Position numbers and translations under genes: made by a program. DNA of 7,207 bases from Cytophagales bacterium. GTDB lineage: Bacteria > Bacteroidota > Bacteroidia > Cytophagales > Cyclobacteriaceae. The notes under the pieces are model-generated. The model saw nothing but the letters and a program-made list of their open reading frames with translations. It ran no database searches and had not been told where the DNA came from. Location of the stretch: contig DPLR01000390.1 in the NCBI GenBank assembly GCA_003541895.1, positions 1-7,207 on the forward strand, given 5' to 3'. Positions 1 to 6,865 of the stretch are shown here, in pieces (positions within the stretch are counted from its first letter, which is position 1; the number at the start of each line of letters is the position of its first letter).

Positions 1-1347
1 GGTTGGAGCCGTCAGCGATATTGGGGCGAGCCGTTCCCCGTGGTCTTCCGCGATGACATGCCCTACCCAATGGATGAAAATGAATTGCCCCTCGAGTTGC
101 CCGACACCGATAACTTCAAACCTTCGGGTAATGGTGAAGGACCGCTCGCCAATTTGAAAGACTGGATCAATTTTTCTGAAAACGCCAAGCGCGACAGCAA
201 CACCATGCCCACGCACGCAGGTGCCGCATGGTATTTTTTGCGTTACATGGATCCGCACAACGAAAAAGAATTTGCCGGCAAAACCGCACTTGATTATTGG
301 AACCAGGTAGATGTTTACATCGGTGGATCAGAACACGCGGTGGCGCACTTGTTGTACTCTCGCCTCTGGACAAAAATCCTTCACGACTTAGGTTATCTGA
401 ATTTTGATGAGCCTTTTAAGAAGCTGATCAACCAAGGAAAGATTACGGGTGATTCTAGATTTGTTTATCGCGTAAGAGGAACTAATAAATTTGTTTCTGC
501 TGGATTAAAAGATAACTATGAATCTGATCCGTTGCATGTTGCTATTAGTATTGTAGATGGATATGAGCTTGACACTGAAGCTTTCAAAAAATGGAAACCG
601 GATTTTTCAAGTGCTGAATTTATTTTAGAAGATGGTAAATACATCTGCGGAAGTGCTGTTGAAAAAATGAGTAAAGCCTTCTACAATGTAGTCAATCCGG
701 ACATCATTGTTGAAAGCTACGGTGCCGATACCCTCCGTTTGTATGAAATGTTTCTCGGTCCATTAGAAGCTTCAAAACCTTGGATCACGAGCGGCATTGA
801 TGGTGTATATAAATTCTTGAGAAGATTTTGGAATCTCTTTCACGACAACCAAGGTAATTGGAATGTAACCGATGCTGAACCGACACGAGAAGAAATGAAA
901 GTGCTTCACTCCACCATTAAAAAAGTAGAGCAAGACATCAACAACTTTTCATTCAACACTTCGGTGAGTGCGTTCATGATCTGCGCCAATGAGTTTAGTT
1001 CCTTGAAATGCAACAAACGCGCTGTGCTAGAACCATTGACTATTGCCCTCTCCTCTTTTGCACCGCACATTGCTGAGGAGCTGTGGGAAAAACTCGGCCA
1101 CACCGAAACGGTTTTCAACGCGAGCTTTCCAAAATTCGATGAGCAATATTTAACTGAAAGTTCATTTGAATATCCAATCTCCATCAACGGAAAAGTGCGC
1201 GCTAAAATGAACTTCGCTCTTGACATGCCGAAGGAAGACATTGAAAAATTGGTGCTCGCATCAGAAGCTGTATTGAAATGGAGCGAAGGAAAAGCGCCAA
1301 AGAAAGTCATCATCGTACAGGGCAAGATTGTGAACATTGTGTTGTGA
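1..1347 (+). CDS. leuS: Leucyl-tRNA synthetase, C-terminal part (5' end outside window)
   Basis: Class I aminoacyl-tRNA synthetase that charges tRNA-Leu with leucine in the cytoplasm. The frame is open from base 1, so the true start lies upstream; the GTG at 40 is an internal valine. The first residues include RQRYWGEPFP, the conserved segment just after the CP1 editing domain. The hallmark NTMPTHAGAAWYFLRYMDP block and VYIGGSEHAVAHLLYSR follow. The ATP-binding KMSKS loop reads KMSKA (664-678) and is followed by YNVVNPD and YGADTLRLYEMFLGPLE, a Bacteroidota-like form. Next come the helical anticodon-binding domain (about 780-1130) and the small C-terminal domain containing SINGKVRAK. About 448 codons are visible, roughly the second half of a LeuRS; the HIGH motif and editing domain are missing only because of the window edge. 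The gene ends in TGA. Bases 481-660 are about 33% GC, against more than 50% over much of the first 300 bases. The identity is secure from the motifs. Confidence 0.97.
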   Translation, partial: GWSRQRYWGEPFPVVFRDDMPYPMDENELPLELPDTDNFKPSGNGEGPLANLKDWINFSENAKRDSNTMPTHAGAAWYFLRYMDPHNEKEFAGKTALDYWNQVDVYIGGSEHAVAHLLYSRLWTKILHDLGYLNFDEPFKKLINQGKITGDSRFVYRVRGTNKFVSAGLKDNYESDPLHVAISIVDGYELDTEAFKKWKPDFSSAEFILEDGKYICGSAVEKMSKAFYNVVNPDIIVESYGADTLRLYEMFLGPLEASKPWITSGIDGVYKFLRRFWNLFHDNQGNWNVTDAEPTREEMKVLHSTIKKVEQDINNFSFNTSVSAFMICANEFSSLKCNKRAVLEPLTIALSSFAPHIAEELWEKLGHTETVFNASFPKFDEQYLTESSFEYPISINGKVRAKMNFALDMPKEDIEKLVLASEAVLKWSEGKAPKKVIIVQGKIVNIVL

Positions 1348-1359
1348 AAATAGAAGGCG

Positions 1360-3810
1360 ATGAGTGTACGTTGTTTTTTATTCGCACTCATTGCTTTTTT
1401 TTCGATTGAATTTTCATTCGCTCAAAATCGGATTCAAGGAACAGTCATTGACAGCATCAGTCGCCAGCCGATTGCTTTTGCCTACATCGTATTGAATGAC
1501 AACCGCACTGGGACTTCGACCGAAGTGGAAGGAAATTTTTCGCTCACCATTCCGCAAGGCTACACAGGTTCTGTAATCATTTCGCATGTCAGTTATAAGC
1601 GAAGGGTTGTGCCTCTCTCCTATTTTTCTACATATACATCGATCGCCCTTGTTCCAGAAGCCACTTCGCTCGGTGAATTTGTAGTAACCGATAAGCGCGC
1701 GGAAAATCCGGCCTACCGAATCATCCGCCAGGCGGTAGCACACAGAAAAGAACACGATCCGGATCATCTGAAATCGTATGAATATGTTTCGTACAACAAA
1801 TTTTTGGCTACGCTGAGTACTCCTTCAAAATCTACCGACTCCACGTTAAAAAAAATAAAAGCCTCTGACAGTGCGAAGATGAAAAAATCGCAGAAGCGGT
1901 TTCTCTTTTTGGATAGCATCTCAAAAAAGTCGCATTTCTTTTTAAGTGAATCGGTTACTGAAAAACAAAAAATAAATCCCGATAAGGAAAAAGAAAAATT
2001 ATTGGCGCTTCAGGTTTCAGGGTATCGAAGTCCGTTGTTCACTAACGTAGCCACCGATTACCAACCGTTCTCATTTTACAAAGACAACATCTCGCTGCTG
2101 GGAAAAGATTTTATTAACCCCGTCAGCCGCGGAACATTCAGCCGCTATGATTTTTTCTTAAGCGACACTGCGTATCAAGACCAAGACACGATCTACATCA
2201 TTAAATATCAACCCAAGGCAAAAACATTTTTCAACGGATTGAAAGGAATGCTTTCGATTAGCACGGATGAGTTTGCCATTAAGAACGTAATTGCTACTTC
2301 TGCTGATACCCTCGCCTTGACACGAATTCGCATTCAACAGAATTATGATAAAGTAAATGGAACATGGTTTCCGGTTCAGTTGAACACCGATCTCGATTTT
2401 TATAACTACAAACTGTACGACCGGTATGTCATCGTTCAGCATCGCAGTTTTTTGAAAGACATTAAAATTGATCCACCACTAAAACGCTCTTCGTTCGGTG
2501 ACGTGAAAGTTGAACTCACACTTCCACCAAGCAAGGAAAATAAATTGATACTCGATCGCTTCCGCAACAATCCGCTAGACACGAAAGAAGCCAACACGTA
2601 TAAAACGGTAGATTCACTCACGCGCAAAATCCGTTGGCTTGATTATGTATTTGAATCTGTGGCAACGCAAGCTGTTCCTTTCTCCATTTTTGAATTCAAC
2701 CTGAATAAATTAAGTAAACTCAATCGCTACGAACGCTTTCGCATTGGTGCTGGCATTTACACCAACAACCGATTTTCGAAATGGCTGCGCGTAGGTGGCT
2801 ATGCAGGTTATGGTTACCGCGATAAGCAATGGAAATACGGAGGCGAAGTGCGGTTTAATTTCAACCAGAACAAAGATTTTTATTTTCAGGCTTCGTATGC
2901 AAAAGATATTTACGAAACAGGTTCATCGCACTACAACCGCGAAGGCCAACTGCCGGGCACCGAAAACCTGCGCATGTGGGTTTCATCGCAGTACGACAAA
3001 ATTGAATTTTACAAAGGAGAACTCGGCTATCGATTAATGCCCGATGTACACGTGGCTGCTTTTGTTTCGCGAAATGAAATCATTCCAACGTACGCTTACA
3101 AAATGTTCTTCAACAACGATTCAATCAATCGTTTTTTGATTGCAGAAACAGGTTTGACTTTTCGGTATGTTCACGATGAAAGTTACATGAGCCTACGCGG
3201 GAAAAAAGTTTTTCTTGGGCAGCGTTTTCCCGTTTTTACATTGTCGGTGGTGAAGGCTGCACCATTATTCGATGCACAGAATTTTAATTACACCCGACTT
3301 GATTTCACAGCCAAAATCAGAATCAATCATCGCTATGGCGGAAGAACTAAGTTCTTTCTTTCAGCGGGTTGGCTAAATGGGATAGCTCCGTACGGAAAAC
3401 TATACAATGGCCGTGGCGCGAGCTTGACCAACTACTTTGTTGACGATTACTTTCAAACCATGGGGTTGTATGAGTTCACCGTGTCGCAATATGCTTCGGT
3501 GTTTATCAATCATAACCTGGGCAACATTCTCATTAATAAAAAATATTCCAAACCCGAGTTGGTGTTGTACCATAACATGGGCATTGGCCAGCTAGAAAAT
3601 GCTTCCGCTCATTCCGGAATTATTCTTCAGCCCTTCGACCAAGGCTTTTATGAATCAGGAATTGGATTGAATAATATTTTCAGAGGAAACTATTTCAACG
3701 TTGCCTATTGGGGAATAGGCGGAGCCGTTTTCTACCGGTACGGACCGTATCAATTCGCCAAACAAGAAAATAACATTTTTGCCAAGCTCACGATCAGTTT
3801 TAGTTTTTAA
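1360..3810 (+). CDS. DUF5686 / carboxypeptidase-regulatory-like domain protein, predicted outer membrane
   Basis: An 816-residue exported protein. Residues 1-21 form a signal peptide with a hydrophobic core ending FSFA, with likely cleavage before Gln22. Residues 24 to about 95 form a CarboxypepD_reg-like beta-sandwich (IQGTVIDSISRQPIAFAYIV, then GNFSLTIP and a VSYKRR strand). This fold is common at the N-terminus of Bacteroidota surface and outer-membrane proteins. The rest (about 105-816) resembles the DUF5686 family: an NPAYRIIRQAV helix, a Lys/Ser-rich linker near 160-180, then many alternating aromatic strands in the C-terminal half. It ends in FAKLTISFSF, with a terminal Phe as in many outer-membrane barrels. 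The molecular function is unknown; a barrel with a periplasmic plug-like domain is an inference. The ATG is 12 bp after the leuS stop and has a GAAGG stretch very close upstream, so it may be co-transcribed with leuS. It stops with TAA. The family call rests on domain order and recognised sequence, not on a database search. Confidence 0.88.
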   Translation: MSVRCFLFALIAFFSIEFSFAQNRIQGTVIDSISRQPIAFAYIVLNDNRTGTSTEVEGNFSLTIPQGYTGSVIISHVSYKRRVVPLSYFSTYTSIALVPEATSLGEFVVTDKRAENPAYRIIRQAVAHRKEHDPDHLKSYEYVSYNKFLATLSTPSKSTDSTLKKIKASDSAKMKKSQKRFLFLDSISKKSHFFLSESVTEKQKINPDKEKEKLLALQVSGYRSPLFTNVATDYQPFSFYKDNISLLGKDFINPVSRGTFSRYDFFLSDTAYQDQDTIYIIKYQPKAKTFFNGLKGMLSISTDEFAIKNVIATSADTLALTRIRIQQNYDKVNGTWFPVQLNTDLDFYNYKLYDRYVIVQHRSFLKDIKIDPPLKRSSFGDVKVELTLPPSKENKLILDRFRNNPLDTKEANTYKTVDSLTRKIRWLDYVFESVATQAVPFSIFEFNLNKLSKLNRYERFRIGAGIYTNNRFSKWLRVGGYAGYGYRDKQWKYGGEVRFNFNQNKDFYFQASYAKDIYETGSSHYNREGQLPGTENLRMWVSSQYDKIEFYKGELGYRLMPDVHVAAFVSRNEIIPTYAYKMFFNNDSINRFLIAETGLTFRYVHDESYMSLRGKKVFLGQRFPVFTLSVVKAAPLFDAQNFNYTRLDFTAKIRINHRYGGRTKFFLSAGWLNGIAPYGKLYNGRGASLTNYFVDDYFQTMGLYEFTVSQYASVFINHNLGNILINKKYSKPELVLYHNMGIGQLENASAHSGIILQPFDQGFYESGIGLNNIFRGNYFNVAYWGIGGAVFYRYGPYQFAKQENNIFAKLTISFSF

Positions 3811-3867
3811 AAGGCTAACAAGCGATCGGACATTTCCTTAACTTCACAGCCACAAAAATTTTTCGTT

Positions 3868-4869
3868 ATGTTTTCTTCTAAAATAGTTGGCCTTGGGCAT
3901 CATGTGCCGGACACTGTAATTACAAATGAATATCTTTCAAATCTCATGGACACCAATGATGCCTGGATTGTTGAGCGAACCGGCATCAAAGAAAGAAGGT
4001 GGATGAACCCTGAGCAAGATACGGTGGCCAACATGGCGGCCAAAGCCGCGCGTATGGCTTTGTAGCGAGCCAACCTCACTGAAAAAGATATTGACTTCAT
4101 TGTGTTTGCCACGATCACGCCCGACTATTTTTTCCCGGGCTCAGGCGTGCTGCTTCAACGTGAACTCGGTTTAGACGGAAGAATTGGTGCCTTGGATATT
4201 CGTAATGCGTGCTCCGGGTTTATCTACGCCCTTTCGGTGGCGGATCAATTTATTAAAACCGGCATGTATAAAACGATTCTGGTGGTAGGTGCCGAAATTC
4301 AATCTACCGCGCTTGACATCACAACTCGCGGAAGAAACACTGCTGTTATTTTTGGCGATGGAGCAGGCGCAGCCATTCTGCAACCTTCGGATAAACCGGG
4401 CATTCTATCTACACATCTTCACTCGGACGGCCGCTTTGCCGAAGAACTTTACGTGAAAGATCCGGGCAGCAGCAGGCCTCATTCGGAAAGGCAACCAGAA
4501 CAAATTTTGGATACCACTAATTTTAAAGTGGTGATGAATGGCAACCAGGTTTTCAAACACGCGGTGGTTCGTTTCATGGAAGTGATTAACGAAGCACTTA
4601 CTAAAAATAGTCTAAAAAAAGAGGACATCAGTTTATTGGTTCCACATCAGGCGAATTTGCGCATCAGTCAATTCATACAAGAAAAACTGGCACTGCGCGA
4701 TGACCAAGTGTACAACAACATTATGCGCTACGGCAATACTACTGCAGCTTCCATTCCTATCGCCATGAGTGAGGCGTGGGCAGAAGGAAGAATGAAAGAA
4801 AATGACGTAATTTGTTTAGCCGCATTTGGCAGTGGCTTTACGTGGGCTTCAGCTTTGATCCGGTGGTAA
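3868..4869 (+). pseudogene. fabH: Beta-ketoacyl-ACP synthase III, interrupted by an in-frame TAG
   Basis: FabH condenses acetyl-CoA (or another acyl-CoA starter) with malonyl-ACP to start type II fatty-acid synthesis in the cytoplasm. The frame has 333 codons before its TAA stop, a normal FabH length, but codon 66 is TAG, leaving a 65-codon piece (3868-4065) and a 267-codon remainder (from 4066). The frame does not shift. The N-terminal piece has the FabH start SKIVGLGHHVPDTVITNEYL and DAWIVERTGIKERRW. The second piece has catalytic Cys115 in RNACSGF, His260 in VPHQANLRI and Asn290 in YGNTTAAS, plus the GDGAGAA glycine-rich stretch. His-Asn spacing is 30 residues, as in E. coli FabH. No in-frame ATG close behind the TAG could restart translation; the first GTG (4102) would lose about 78 residues, so a restart product is unlikely to fold. 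It could be a recent pseudogene, a sequencing error or a read-through gene. The family call is secure; its status as a pseudogene is not. Confidence 0.85.
4063..4065 (+). other. In-frame amber codon inside fabH
   Basis: TAG at codon 66, in the helix preceding LTEKDIDFIVFATITPD. By hand alignment to E. coli FabH (AIEMAGI), the interrupted position corresponds to a Glu. A single change from GAG, or from CAG, would create the stop. Reading continues in the same frame on both sides, with family-typical sequence immediately before (KAARMAL) and after (RANLTEKDI) the stop. This fits one point change and not an indel or insertion. Confidence 0.9.
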
Positions 4870-4872
4870 ATA

Positions 4873-4950
4873 GATTCGAAATTTTAAGATTCAAGATTTC
4901 AAATTGTCTTGAATTTCAATTTTGAATTTGAAATTTTAAATCTTGAATTA
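4873..4950. repeat. AT-rich intergenic block of imperfect direct and inverted repeats
   Basis: This block fills almost the whole spacer between fabH and the small gene at 4955. Two adjacent 15-mers (4873-4887 and 4888-4902) match at 12 of 15 positions. ATTCAAGATTT (4889-4899) has a perfect 11-bp inverted copy at 4938-4948. Alternatively, 4893-4905 pairs with 4925-4937 over 13 positions with one G-T wobble. GAAATTTTAA recurs directly at 4878-4887 and 4930-4939, and TTGAATT occurs three times (4909, 4922, 4943). Transcribed RNA could form one of two mutually exclusive A/U hairpins. The stems are AT-rich and no T-run follows, so this is not a standard intrinsic terminator. It may be a dispersed intergenic repeat, a weak terminator or an RNA-processing site; the sequence alone does not decide. 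Confidence 0.7.
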
Positions 4951-4954
4951 ATTC

Positions 4955-5179
4955 ATGAAAACATCTTCCTACAATCCCAGTCCTTTAGAAGTTGATATGG
5001 CGAATGCGCTTTTCATTGTGCAGAAAGAAATTGAAAAGCATTTGCAGGACAATGAAATTATTCAAGTGCAGACCAACATCAACCGCGATAACCCGATGGT
5101 GAAATTCAATCTACTCGATAAAGATGGTGATCCGCATGAAATTGTAGTTCGTATCGTTCAGATTCCAGATAAGTTCTGA
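4955..5179 (+). CDS. Small conserved-looking protein of unknown function (74 aa)
   Basis: I do not recognise a named family. The 74-residue product has no signal peptide or membrane segment, so it is probably cytoplasmic. Residues about 9-35 (PLEVDMANALFIVQKEIEKH) suggest one amphipathic helix. Residues 38-70 alternate hydrophobic and polar residues as in short beta-strands (IQVQTNI, MVKFNLL, EIVVRIVQI), separated by an acidic DKDGDPHE turn. Charged residues are abundant. It is judged a real gene because it fills the gap between two clear genes on the same strand, has a coherent helix-plus-strand pattern and shares the codon style of its neighbours. The ATG has no Shine-Dalgarno and sits directly against the repeat block. 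It stops with TGA, 42 bp before the protease gene, with which it may be co-transcribed. No function is proposed. Confidence 0.75.
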   Translation: MKTSSYNPSPLEVDMANALFIVQKEIEKHLQDNEIIQVQTNINRDNPMVKFNLLDKDGDPHEIVVRIVQIPDKF

Positions 5180-5221
5180 TGTATGAAACTTGATTGGTGT
5201 TGTTGACGTTGTGAAAATCAG

Positions 5222-6865
5222 ATGAAAAAGAAAATTATTATTGTAGCTGTTGGTGTAGTCTCATTAACTCTTCTTTCGTTTACTCCTCCTGGCGATCGCT
5301 TTTTTGAAATCGCCAAGAACCTAGAAATATTCAGTTCGCTGTTCAAAGAAGTGAATGCCCTTTATGTTGACGATGTAAACCCCAACATTCTGGCAAAGCA
5401 TGGAATTGATGCCATGCTTAATTCATTAGATCCCTACACGAATTATATTCCTGAAGAAAAAGTAGAAGATTATCGTACACTAAACACAGGGCAGTACGGA
5501 GGCATTGGCGCAACCACTGTCACTATCGGGCATCGCATTTTGGTTAATATGGTTTACGAAAATTATCCAGCCTACAAAAATGGATTGCGCATTGGCGATG
5601 AGATCATAAAAATCAATGGCATTGAATTGAACAAGTTGAAAGAGGAGGAATCAAACCGATTAATGAAAGGACAAATTGGTACCATTGTAAAAGTAGGTGT
5701 TAAAAGATTTGGACATGACCAACTGATCGATCTGGAATTCAAGCGCGAGAAAATTAAGATCAACAGCGTACCTTATTTTGGAATGATTCCATCGCAAGAG
5801 ATTGGCTTAGTTCAATTGACTGAATTTACGGTTGATTGCAGTAAAGAATTGAAGAAAGGAATTCAATCACTCAAAGACCAAGGGGCAAAAAAATTGATCA
5901 TCGACTTGCGTGGCAACCCGGGCGGAAGTTTGAATGAGGCCATTGAAATCTGTAATTTCTTTATCCCTAAAACAAAATTGGTTGTCTCCACGAAAGGAAA
6001 GAATGAACAAAGTGCTTACGAAACGGCACACGATGCAATGGATGAAAATATTCCGATTGCCATTTTGATCAATCGCGGAAGTGCATCGGCATCAGAAATT
6101 GTTGCGGGAACATTACAAGATTATGACCGAGCTGTAATTATTGGAGAGCGCTCGTATGGCAAAGGGTTGGTTCAAATGCAACGAGGGTTCCTTTATAATT
6201 CGCTCGTAAAAATTACGATGGCCAAATACTACACACCGAGCGGCAGATGCATTCAGGTGCTTGATTATACACATCGAAGAGAAGACGGAAGTGTTGCCTC
6301 GGTTCCTGATTCCATCAAAAAGGAATTCAAAACTACCCACGGACGGAAAGTATTTGATGGCGGTGGCATAGAGCCAGATGTTGCATTGTCTTCGGCAGAA
6401 CAATCAGGGCTGGCGTTAGCGTTGGTCAGACAAGGTTTTATTTTCGATTTCGCAACGGAGTATGCAGCTAAGCACACATCCATAGCCGAACCTAAAAATT
6501 TTTCTTTAAGAGCGAATGAGTACGAAGAGTTTGTAAATTGGATGAAAGGGAAAAAACTTGTTTATAAGTCGCCTACAGAATTGGCGCTAGAAGATTTAGA
6601 AAGAGAAGCAAAGCGCCAAGAATACTTACCTGAATTGAAATCTTCGATTGGACAGCTCTCACAAAAAATGAATGAGTATCGCCAAAACGATTTGATTGCC
6701 TCTAAAGACATCATCAAGTTTTTGCTTGAACGAGAAATTGTTGCCCGCTTTTATTTTGAAAAAGGTGCCGCTGAATTCTCGCTTAGCCACGATAACGAAG
6801 TGAAACAAGCTGTGTCGGTCTTGAATGACGCCAGTGGTTACAAAAAAATATTGGCACTTCCATGA
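5222..6865 (+). CDS. S41 family C-terminal processing peptidase (CtpA/Prc type) with PDZ domain
   Basis: A serine protease of the tail-specific family, which cleaves proteins from or near their C-termini in the cell envelope. The 547-residue product starts MKKK followed by a hydrophobic segment (about 5-19), acting as a signal peptide or N-terminal anchor; no clear lipobox is seen. The family segment LNSLDPYTNYIPEE follows, then a PDZ domain (about 88-175) with GQYGGIGA and NGLRIGDEIIKINGIEL. The S41 core contains LIIDLRGNPGG (Arg230-Gly235) and the catalytic region NRGSASASEIVAG. By comparison with E. coli Prc (Ser452, Lys477, Gln481), the catalytic residues are Ser289, Lys314 (in YGKGLVQ) and Gln318, with identical spacing. 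After the core, residues about 430-547 form a charged, mainly helical C-terminal region of unclear role, as in other Bacteroidota members. The ATG lacks a Shine-Dalgarno. The stop TGA overlaps the next gene's ATG. The substrate is unknown. Confidence 0.95.
   Translation: MKKKIIIVAVGVVSLTLLSFTPPGDRFFEIAKNLEIFSSLFKEVNALYVDDVNPNILAKHGIDAMLNSLDPYTNYIPEEKVEDYRTLNTGQYGGIGATTVTIGHRILVNMVYENYPAYKNGLRIGDEIIKINGIELNKLKEEESNRLMKGQIGTIVKVGVKRFGHDQLIDLEFKREKIKINSVPYFGMIPSQEIGLVQLTEFTVDCSKELKKGIQSLKDQGAKKLIIDLRGNPGGSLNEAIEICNFFIPKTKLVVSTKGKNEQSAYETAHDAMDENIPIAILINRGSASASEIVAGTLQDYDRAVIIGERSYGKGLVQMQRGFLYNSLVKITMAKYYTPSGRCIQVLDYTHRREDGSVASVPDSIKKEFKTTHGRKVFDGGGIEPDVALSSAEQSGLALALVRQGFIFDFATEYAAKHTSIAEPKNFSLRANEYEEFVNWMKGKKLVYKSPTELALEDLEREAKRQEYLPELKSSIGQLSQKMNEYRQNDLIASKDIIKFLLEREIVARFYFEKGAAEFSLSHDNEVKQAVSVLNDASGYKKILALP

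Noticed and set aside
906..1391. 161-codon open frame on the minus strand overlapping the leuS end and the start of the DUF5686 gene
   Set aside because: It lies antisense to two well-supported genes and its translation shows no recognisable domain; it is a shadow of their codon usage.
2158..3037. Several 60-95 codon frames inside the DUF5686 gene on both strands
   Set aside because: All lie inside a secure 816-codon gene, with no motif and low-complexity translations.
3839..3846. TAACTTCA upstream of fabH as a Bacteroidota -7 promoter element (TAnnTTTG)
   Set aside because: It matches only the TA and TT parts, and no TTTG or TTG -33 element lies at the expected distance upstream. It is too weak to annotate.
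4063..4065. Programmed selenocysteine or pyrrolysine recoding of the fabH stop
   Set aside because: Selenocysteine uses TGA. The position is not an active-site residue and aligns to an ordinary Glu, and no recoding machinery or dedicated downstream structure is visible.
4102..4869. The second fabH piece as an independent gene starting at GTG 4102
   Set aside because: The GTG is an internal valine of the FabH strand IVFATITPD, and sequence of the family continues upstream of it to the TAG. A protein starting here would lack about 78 N-terminal residues.
4889..4948. The inverted repeat as a rho-independent terminator of fabH
   Set aside because: The stem is nearly all A-T, the loop is long and no T-run follows, so it lacks the defining features.
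5180..5221. Promoter between the 74-aa gene and the protease
   Set aside because: The 42-bp gap shows no convincing -33/-7 pair; co-transcription is as likely.
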